Source: Planctomycetota bacterium
GTDB lineage: Bacteria; Planctomycetota; UBA1135; UBA2386
DNA: 36,779 bases
Reading direction: 5' to 3'
NCBI GenBank assembly: GCA_028281765.1
Contig: JANQJF010000078.1
Span: forward strand, 1 to 36,779
The notes beneath the pieces were generated by a model. It did no database searches and was not told the DNA's origin. It saw only the letters and a program-made list of their open reading frames with translations. Each line of letters begins with the position of its first letter. Within the stretch, counting starts at the first letter, position 1. The position numbers and the translations under genes are program-made. Shown here piece by piece: positions 1 to 8,643 of this stretch.

Positions 1-88
1 GCTGCGACGACATGGCTTGTCAGTGGACAAGTTGAGGAGCAGCAACGCAGCGGGCGGACCGTAGGGGCAGCGACATATGTGGCGAACA
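1..88 (+). repeat. Dispersed palindromic repeat, copy A (left inverted repeat of the first gene)
   Basis: Positions 1-52 are the inverted copy of 1421-1472 with only two mismatches (positions 13 and 22), so the first gene is bracketed by 52-bp inverted repeats. Each can fold on itself: GCTGCG at the outer end pairs with CGCAGC at the inner end, and CTTGTC (16-21) pairs with GACAAG (26-31) around a 4-nt loop. Bases 23-88 are also identical to the last 66 bases of the window (36714-36779). The repeat begins at base 1, so sequence to the left is unknown. It lies downstream of the stop of the first gene and could also act as its terminator. Confidence 0.85.
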
Positions 89-103
89 TCGGCGACGCCG
101 CAC

Positions 104-1246
104 TCAGGGGAAGATCACGGCGGTCCCGTTGCTGAGGGAGAAGTCGCCGTCGAAGAGCACGGTCTGGACGACGGCGGTCAGTCCGGGCGGCAGCCCGACC
201 GTCTGCAGCTGCAGGGAGTCGACGCGCTGGATGAGCGACCCGACGTGGAGCGCGATGTGCGCATCCGCGTTCACCCACAGGTCGCCCCACGGCAGCGGCA
301 GGACGCTGGATTGGAAGCTCAGCAGCGTGACGAAGAGTTGGCCGACGCTCGCTTGGAGGCTGAGGTCGAGGGTTGTCGCGCCGCTGTTGACGAAGAGCGT
401 CGGGAGCTCTCCTTGAATTACCGTCAGGGAAGTGCCGACCGGCGGGAAGCCCGCCCCGGGTGTCAGCGTCGTGGTCGGGTCGAGGAACACCGTGCCCGAC
501 CCGGCCGTGTCGATCGCCGAGATCATGGCGTTCGGATCGTTGACGGTGACCGCCGATCGGGAGATTCGCGCGGTGCCGCCATTCACGAGGAGCGGCGCGC
601 TCAGGGTGAACAGGCCGAATCCGCTCGTGATCGTGCAGCTGTCGATCGTCACGTCCGAGTCGTTGAGCGCGAACGCGCTGCCGAGGTCGCCTTCCAAGAC
701 CGACGAGGACACGGTGCCGCGAGAGTTGTTGAACGAGAGCACGCCATTGTCGCGGATGAACACTCCCTGGACGTGGACCTGAGCACAGTCCTCGAACTGG
801 AGTGACATCGCTTCCGGAACGCCGAGTTGGCCGAGCAGCCCGGAGGCGTTGTGCACGGCGACCGTGCCGTCGCAGCGATCGGCGCGCAGCTCGGGGATCG
901 CGAACAGTCCGCCCAGGTCGACGTTGCGAATCGTGAACGACTCTTGCGGCCCGAGGTCGTGGACGAGGATCCCCGGAGTCGGGGCGAGACCGCCGTTGAG
1001 TTCGAGGGTGACTTGGCCAGTGCCGATGATCGAGACACCGATCGCGACGTCGATGACGCCTTCGACGTAGGACCCCGAGCGCATGACGATCGTGTCCCCC
1101 GAACTCGCCGCGGCGATCGCGGCCGTCAGCGACGTGAAGTCATGATCCGGACCCGCAGCTCGGTCGACGATCCAGGTCTGCTGGGCGGTGAGCGGCGCGA
1201 CAAACGCGAGGATCGCGGCGAGAGCGCGAGTGGAGCGGTGTGCCAT
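104..1246 (-). CDS. Secreted parallel beta-helix (pectate-lyase-like fold) protein
   Basis: The protein has 380 residues if it starts at the ATG at 1244-1246. That start puts a typical export signal first: MAHRSTRA, then a hydrophobic run ending near LTAQQ at residue 22. Reading further upstream would run into repeat copy B, so the longer form is unlikely. The mature part begins with the pattern of secreted right-handed parallel beta-helix proteins (a tandem-repeat opening on DFTSLTAAIAAASSGDTIV, then short valine/glycine-rich rungs). I see no catalytic residues that would name a substrate. The last 40 residues match a C-terminal module shared with two other secreted proteins here (24820-26490 and 28343-30886). 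The gene is alone between 52-bp inverted repeats. The fold call is good; the function is unknown. Confidence 0.75.
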   Translation of the reverse strand: MAHRSTRALAAILAFVAPLTAQQTWIVDRAAGPDHDFTSLTAAIAAASSGDTIVMRSGSYVEGVIDVAIGVSIIGTGQVTLELNGGLAPTPGILVHDLGPQESFTIRNVDLGGLFAIPELRADRCDGTVAVHNASGLLGQLGVPEAMSLQFEDCAQVHVQGVFIRDNGVLSFNNSRGTVSSSVLEGDLGSAFALNDSDVTIDSCTITSGFGLFTLSAPLLVNGGTARISRSAVTVNDPNAMISAIDTAGSGTVFLDPTTTLTPGAGFPPVGTSLTVIQGELPTLFVNSGATTLDLSLQASVGQLFVTLLSFQSSVLPLPWGDLWVNADAHIALHVGSLIQRVDSLQLQTVGLPPGLTAVVQTVLFDGDFSLSNGTAVIFP

Positions 1247-1531
1247 GGTCGTTTCCCGGCAATCCGTGTGCCGTCGCGACGAGATCGTCGCAAGTCCTTT
1301 GGATCGCGGTGTCGACCGTAGCGCTGCGGCGGGATCCCGACGGCGATCGGCGTGATTCCGACTCTGCCAGTGCTCCGCGCCCGAATTCCGCATCAGAAGT
1401 AACCGGCCATTCGACCCGCTCGCTGCGTTGCTGCTCCTCAACTTGTCCACCGACAAGCCGTGTCGTCGCAGCGCCTTGCGCGCGAATCGACTGCCACGAC
1501 TACTTCTACTACGGATCTCAGACGAGGAGCA
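1247..1531. other. Intergenic region upstream of the beta-helix gene
   Basis: No gene is apparent in these 285 bases. They hold repeat copy B (1369-1472) and, between 1247 and 1368, the presumed leader and promoter of the beta-helix gene, where I see neither a strong Shine-Dalgarno sequence nor a TAnnnT box next to the start. Bases 1473-1531 follow the stop of the K+ channel gene and show nothing recognisable. Confidence 0.6.
1369..1472 (+). repeat. Dispersed palindromic repeat, copy B
   Basis: Bases 1369-1447 match 36634-36712 with two mismatches (1380 and 1386), a 79-bp direct repeat. Bases 1421-1472 are the inverted partner of bases 1-52 (50 of 52 identical). The centre is CTTGTC-CACC-GACAAG at 1442-1457, with outer ends GCTGCG and CGCAGC. 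It lies between the start of the beta-helix gene and the stop of the K+ channel gene (both minus strand), so the hairpin could end channel transcription. No transposase is nearby. Confidence 0.85.
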
Positions 1532-2365
1532 CTAGCTCGATTCCGCGGGCGGCTCGGGATTGAGTTCGGCGCCACAGTGTTGGCAGTGCACAGCCTTCGG
1601 CGCGTGCCCTTCCTTGAGGCACTCGGGGCACACCTGCGTCGATACGTCGGCCTGCGGTTGAGTGATGAGCTCGGATGCGAAGATCCCGGTCGGCACGGCG
1701 AAGATGCCGTAGCCGATGATCATCAGGACCGCGGCGAGGCCACGCCCGAGCGGCGACTCGGGCGCGATGTCACCGTAGCCGACCGTGGTCACGGTGACGA
1801 TCGCCCAGTACACGGACGCCGGGATGCTGCTGAACTGGTCGTTCTCCAGACCCTCGACCCAGTACATCAACGCGCCGACCACGATGACCAGGGAACCGAC
1901 GCCGACCAAGAACACGATGATCTTGCGCGCGCTGCCGCGCAGGGCCGCGCCGAGGATGTGTGCTTCGCCGAGGAACTGCGCCAGCTTGAGCACGCGGAAG
2001 ACCCGGACGATCCGCATGATGCGCACGACGGAAAGCGACTGGATCGTGGGCAACAGCAGGCTCAGGTACGTCGGCAAGACTGCGAGCAGATCGACGATGC
2101 CGAAGAAGCTCTTCGCGTACCGCATCGGCCGACGCACGCAGTAGAGGCGCAGCAAGTACTCCAGGGTGAAAATCGCGGTGAGCGACCATTCGACGCAGCG
2201 CAGCTCGAAGCCGTACTGCTGTTCGATCTCCTCGACGCTCTCGAGCATCAGCGCGACGACGCTGGTGAGGATGAGCAACAGCAGCGCGACGTCGAACACC
2301 TTGCCGGCGGTCGTGTCCGCTTCGAAGATCGTTTCGTACAGGCGTTGGTGTTTGCGCGGCTGCAT
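1532..2365 (-). CDS. Voltage-gated-type potassium channel with C-terminal zinc ribbon
   Basis: This 277-residue protein is a six-helix K+ channel of the ion-transport family. The S4 segment carries arginines every third residue (R115, R118, R121, R124), the mark of a voltage sensor. The selectivity filter TTVGYGD is at 193-199 between the last two membrane helices. After the pore the chain does not form a usual RCK/KTN domain. It ends in a short zinc-ribbon-like tail with C246-x2-C249 and C261-x2-C264. I start at the ATG at 2363-2365. An ATG 19 codons upstream (2422) is possible but would overlap the promoter region and most of the gap to the divergent gene at 2469. K+ channel function is secure; the role of the zinc tail is unknown. 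Confidence 0.9.
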   Translation of the reverse strand: MQPRKHQRLYETIFEADTTAGKVFDVALLLLILTSVVALMLESVEEIEQQYGFELRCVEWSLTAIFTLEYLLRLYCVRRPMRYAKSFFGIVDLLAVLPTYLSLLLPTIQSLSVVRIMRIVRVFRVLKLAQFLGEAHILGAALRGSARKIIVFLVGVGSLVIVVGALMYWVEGLENDQFSSIPASVYWAIVTVTTVGYGDIAPESPLGRGLAAVLMIIGYGIFAVPTGIFASELITQPQADVSTQVCPECLKEGHAPKAVHCQHCGAELNPEPPAESS

Positions 2366-2453
2366 GGGTCGTACGGAACGCAGCAAGACGGCTGCCAGGC
2401 CGGGATTCCCCGACCCCGACACGGTATTGCGCTTGTCCGTCGTTATCGAGGGC

Positions 2454-2459
2454 TACAAT
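2454..2459 (+). promoter_or_regulatory. Candidate -10 box TACAAT for the DUF1549 operon
   Basis: TACAAT lies 9 nt before the proposed TTG start at 2469. A TTG-containing hexamer at 2433-2438 is a weak -35 candidate at a short 15-nt spacing. It sits in the 103-bp gap between the divergent K+ channel and operon starts. Confidence 0.4.
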
Positions 2460-2468
2460 CCCGGCGCT

Positions 2469-5400
2469 TTGTTGCTCCGCTCGCTGATCTCGTTGTTCGG
2501 TCTGGCCGTGTCCCTTCCGGCGCAGGGGACCACCGTGGACTTCAACCGCGAGGTGCGTCCGATCCTCGCCGGCCACTGCTTCACGTGTCACGGACCGGAC
2601 GCCGCGCAGCGCGAGGGTGGTGCGTCAGGGTCGGGCGGCCTTCGTCTGGACACGGCGGACGGCGCGCAAGCGGCGCTCGAAGACGGACGCTTCGCGATCG
2701 TGCCGGGGCACGCGAATCGAAGCGAACTGGTGCGCCGAGTGCGTTCGTCCGGTCGCGACCGAATGCCGCCGGCCGAGCAAGGGCCGGGTCTGTCCGAGAC
2801 CGAGATCCGAGTGCTCGAGCGATGGATCGAGGGCGGCGCGGACTACGCCCCGCACTGGTCGTTCGTCGCGCCGCGGAAGTCCGCGGTACCGGAAGTCGCG
2901 CGTATGGACTGGGTGCGTGACGACCTCGATCGCTTCGTTCTTGCCGGACTCGAAGAGCGCGGTCTGACCCCGCAACGCGTCGCGAGTCGCGATGCGTTGC
3001 TGCGACGGGTCACGCTCGACCTCACCGGGCTCCCGCCGACGCTCGCGGAAGTCGACGCGTTCCAAAACGACGAAAGCGCGGACGCCTACGACCGCGTTGT
3101 CGAACGACTGCTGGCGTCTCCGGCGTTCGGCGAGCACATGGCCCGGCACTGGCTCGACATCGCGCGGTACGCCGATACCGCTGGGTACGCGGACGACCCG
3201 CGGCGCACGATCTGGGCGTACCGCGATTGGGTCATCCGCGCGTTTCAGGAGAACAAGCCGTTCGACGAGTTCACGATCGAACAGCTCGCTGGCGACCTGT
3301 TGCCGGACCCGCGCGACGACCAGCTCGTCGCGACCGCGTTCCATCGCAACACGATGACGAACAACGAGGGCGGCACTGACGACGAAGAGTTCCGCAGCGT
3401 CGCGGTCGTCGATCGGGTCAACACGACGATGGCGGCATGGACCGGGATGACGCTCGCGTGTGCGCAGTGTCACGACCACAAGTACGACCCGTTCAGCCAG
3501 CGGGAGTATTTCGAGCTGTTCGCGCTGTTCAACACGACGCAGGACAGCGACAAGCGTGACGAGCGGCCGACGCTCGAGCTGTTCACCGAAGCGCAGCGGG
3601 CGGACGCCGCACGCTGGCGTTCCGAACTCGCGGACGCGCGGACGATGTTGAAGGCGGACACGCCTCAGTACGCCGCGGAGCGCGCGAAGTGGGACCGGGG
3701 CTTCCCGCGGAGCCCGAGATGGCAGCCGCTGGAGAGTGCCGGGCCGGGCGTCACCGCGCTGCGGATCACCGGCGCGGTCGAGCCGCCCCGGTTGACCTGG
3801 CGGCCGGCCGATGTCGAAGCCGTGCCGGCGCGCTTCGTCCGTGTGTCGATGCCGGGCAAGTCGCACTTCTTGTCGCTCGCCGAGGTCGAGGTGTTCGAGG
3901 GCGGTGAGAACGTCGCACTCGAAGGCGTCGCGAAGCAGATCAGCACGGACTACCGCGGACCGGCGCGACTCGCGATCGACGGCAACACCGACGGGCACTA
4001 CCAGCGGGCGAAGTCCACGACGCACACGGCGCGCGGCGACGACCCCTGGTGGGAAGTCGACCTGCAGCAGACGCGGGCGATCGACCGCGTGCGCGTGTGG
4101 AATCGGACCGACAACGACGGCGTGAAGCGCCGCTTGCGCCGGTTCCGCGTCGAGCTGCTCGACGAGGCGCGCACCGTCGTGTTTGGCGAGCACTTCGAGG
4201 GCGTGCCCGATCCGGACGTCGAGCTGAGTCCCGGCGGCGCGCGGGGCGTGCAGGTGGTGAGTTCGTGGCGCGAAGGCCCCGGCAAGGAGGCGGCGCTGAT
4301 CTGCATCCTCGACGCTGCGCTCGACCTCGACGGCGCGCATCTCGAGATCGGTGGTCTGCCGCGTGGGGCGCGCGTCGAGGCGTCGGCGGATCCTGCGTTC
4401 GAAGGGTATCGAGACGTGCCCGGCGACGTGCTCGCCGCTCTCGCGAAGCCGCTTGCGTCGCACGTCCCCGGCACGTCCCGCGCCGACGTCGACCTCCGAC
4501 GGATCGACGGTTACTTCCGCAGCATCTCCGAGGTGCTTGCGCCAACCCGCGCGCACGTCGCGACGCTCGAGAAGTCACTGAAGGAGCAGCGTCCGCACAC
4601 GACGGTGCCGATCCTGCGCGAGCAGCCGGAGGGCAAGCGTCGGGCTACCCACGTACATGTGCGTGGCAACTTCATGCAGGAGGGGGAGCGCGTTGGTCCT
4701 GGAGTGCCTGCCGCACTGCGCGGTGCGGCGGCGAATCCTGCGACCCGCCTCGAGCTGGCACGGTGGCTCGTGAGCGCCGAACATCCGCTGACGTCGCGCG
4801 TCATCGTCAACCGCTTTTGGGAGCTGTTGTTCGGCCGAGGCCTCGTCTCGACGAGCGATGATTTCGGTACGCGCGGAGAACTACCGTCGCATCCCGAACT
4901 GCTCGACACCCTCGCGGTCGACTTCGTCGAGTCGGGGTGGGACGTCAAGCGCTTGCTGTCCCGCATCGTTCGTTCGGCGACCTACATGCAGGACTCGCGC
5001 TGCGCGCCGGAGCTGCGCGAGATCGACCCGCACAACCAGTGGCTCGCACGCGGTCCGCGCACGCGACTCACCGCAGAGATGATCCGCGATCAGGCGCTCG
5101 CGATCGGTGGCCTGCTGAGTCAAAAGATGTTCGGGCCGCCGGTGCGGCCGCCGCGTCCGAGTCTCGGTCTGCGCGCGGCGTTCGGCGGCTCGACGGACTG
5201 GCGCGACAGCACGGGGGAGGATCGCTTCCGCCGCGCGCTCTACACGCTGTGGCAGCGGTCGGTGCCGTACCCGTCGCTCGCGGAGTTCGACGCGCCGAAC
5301 CGCGACGTGTGCAGCGTGCGTCGGATCCCGACGAACACGCCGCTGCAGGCGCTGGTGACGCTCAACGACCCCGTCTACGTCGAGGCTGCGCAGGGGCTCG

Positions 5401-5677
5401 CCCGTCGCATGCACGGGATCGGCGAGGATCCCGGAGATCGCGTCGCGCACGGTTTCCGTCTGTGTCTCGGGCGCGCGCCGAACGCCGCACAGCGGCAGCG
5501 GCTCGTCGAGCTCTTCGAGAGCGCTCGCGAGCGGTACGCCGCGGACGCGGCAGCCGCGCTCGCGCTGGCTACGGAGCCGATTGGCCCGCTCCACGATGGT
5601 GCCGACGCTGCCGATCTCGCGGCGCTGACCGTCGTTGCCAACGTGCTGCTCAACCTCGACGAGGTCTTGATCAAGCG

Positions 5678-5681
<4 letters not shown>
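2469..5681 (+). CDS. Planctomycete-type cytochrome c / DUF1549 / DUF1553 protein with discoidin insert
   Basis: Large exported protein (1070 aa from the TTG at 2469; 2472 is an equal candidate). Both starts give a signal peptide ending near SLPAQ at residue 19; no ATG is suitably placed. Order of domains: planctomycete cytochrome c (PSCyt1) with haem motif C37-x2-C40-H41; DUF1549, containing a second CAQCH motif near residue 331 followed by the family's DHKYDPF; a galactose-binding/discoidin (F5/8 C-like) module at roughly 454-575 (AIDGNTDGHY, WWEVDLQ); then DUF1553 at roughly 770-1040 (HPLTSRVIVNRFW, NTPLQAL). Family members are typical of planctomycetes and are encoded with DUF1501 proteins, as here. 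Biochemical function is not established; a periplasmic redox or polysaccharide-related role is an inference. Its TGA overlaps the next ATG. Confidence 0.92.
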
Positions 5682-7134
<1,453 letters not shown>

Positions 7135-7135
<1 letters not shown>

Positions 7136-8634
7136 TGCAGAACCTCGGGGCGTGTGTGCTCCTGCTGCTCGCGGCCGGAACGGCGGGCGCACAGGTGCAC
7201 TACTACAAGGATGGTCGGCCGTGGAAGCAGCGCGCCGATCGCGGGCCCGACGCGGTCGTCGACGGCTGGTACTACAACCTCGGCATCACCGGAATCCGCG
7301 TCGAGCTCGTCGAGGAGGCGCCGAAGTACCTCGTCGTTCGCCACGTGTTCGACGGTTCGCCGGCCGACGGCAAGGTCGTCGTGGGAGACTGGCTGATCGG
7401 AGTGGCGGGCGTGCGCTTCCAGACCGAACACACGAACGGCTACGGGATGGACAAGTTCGGTCCCTACGGACCGATCCTCGAGTTTGCGAACGCGCTCGAG
7501 AGAAGCCAGCGCAAGGGCTCGAAGGGGCTGCTCGAGATCGAGTTGTTGCGTGACGAGAAGCCTCGTTCGGTCCAGCTCGATGTTGGGACGAAGTACGGCG
7601 CGTTCTCGAAGGACTTCCCCCGTCGCTGCGACAAGTGTGAGCTGATCATCGAAGAGCTGTGCGACTACTTGGTCGAGCACCAGCGTGACGATGGCTCCTG
7701 GGGGAGTCCCCCGCAGGATACGTTCGCGCCGCTCGCGCTCATGTCGAACGACGTCGGTCAGTATCGCGACGCGATCGAGAAGAACGTCCGCTTCCACGCG
7801 AAGACGACGAAGGCCAAGGACAGCTCGTGGCTGATCAATTGGCGCTACATGGCGGCAGCGATCGTGCTCAGCGAGTACTACCTCGCGACCGGCGAAGACT
7901 GGGTCGTGCCCGAGCTCGACGAGATCTACCGCTTCCTGAAGTCGACGCAGTACACCGACATGTCGCAGATCGACCCGAAGTCGAAGCGCGAGCGACCCCA
8001 GGACATGCCGAAGAACGCGACGCGGGCGCACGGCGGGTGGGGGCACAACCCCGGCTTCGAAGGCTACGGCCCGATCGCGATGCTGACCGGGCAAGGCGCG
8101 CTCGCGTTCGCTCTGATGCAGCGATGTGGGATCGACGTGAGCAAGAAGCGGCACGAGTACGCCTATGACTTCCTCGCGCGTGGCACCGGCAAGAACGGTT
8201 ACCTCTGGTATGCCGACGAGGTCGCGGGGCACGACAACTGGGCCGACATGGGACGCACGGGGGCGAGCGGCATCGCGCACGCGCTGAGTCCGTATCCGCC
8301 GTCGCGGTATCGCAAGCGTGCCGAGCTGCACGCCAAGGTCATCGGGGACAATCCGGACAGCTTCCCGGACACGCACGGGTCGCCGATCATGGGTATGGGC
8401 TACGCGGCGATGGCGGCCTGGGTCGAGCCGAAGACGAGCTTCCGGAAGCTGATGGACGCGAACAAGTGGTGGTTCGTGCTCGCGCAGTGCGGCGATGGCA
8501 CCTTCTACTACCAGCCCAATCGCGACAACGCGGGCTACGGCGCGGACTCGCGCGTCGCGGCGAGCGCCGTGACGGCGTTCATTCTGTCGATTCCGAAGGG
8601 AATGCTGCACGTCACGGGCAAGCCGTTCCGGTAG
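7135..8634 (+). CDS. Secreted PDZ plus DUF6288 (alpha-toroid) protein
   Basis: 499 residues, starting at the ATG that shares one base with the upstream stop (TGATG, 7133-7137). Residues 1-20 form a signal peptide ending at AGAQ. Residues about 45-145 look like a PDZ domain (GITGIRVEL, then VVGDWLIGVAGVRF). From about residue 170 the protein has the repeated helical pattern of prenyltransferase/squalene-cyclase-like alpha-toroids and fits DUF6288 (DDGSWGSP, AHGGWGHNPGFEGYGP, HGSPIMGMGYAAMAAW). Three genes with overlapping ends (2469-8634) form an operon, so it probably works with the DUF1549 and DUF1501 proteins in the periplasm. No enzyme activity can be assigned. Confidence 0.85.
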
Positions 8635-8637
8635 CGT
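8632..8637 (+). promoter_or_regulatory. Candidate -10 box TAGCGT of the kinase gene
   Basis: GGTAGCGT ends exactly 6 nt before the GTG at 8644, which would put transcription start on the start codon. The first three bases are the TAG stop of the upstream gene. The same GGTAGCGT plus 6 nt arrangement precedes the gene at 16464. Confidence 0.4.
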
Positions 8638-8643
8638 GATTCT

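Noticed and set aside
1247..1456. N-terminal extension of the beta-helix gene into repeat copy B
   Set aside because: The extra 70 residues are low quality and precede a good signal peptide at 1246, so the start is placed there.
1421..1472. Integron attC site
   Set aside because: The imperfect palindrome has variable middle parts like attC, but GTTRRRY/RYYYAAC core sites are not in place and no integrase is seen.
2166..2468. Long N-terminal extension of the DUF1549 protein
   Set aside because: It runs antisense through the K+ channel gene, and a signal peptide starts only at 2469.
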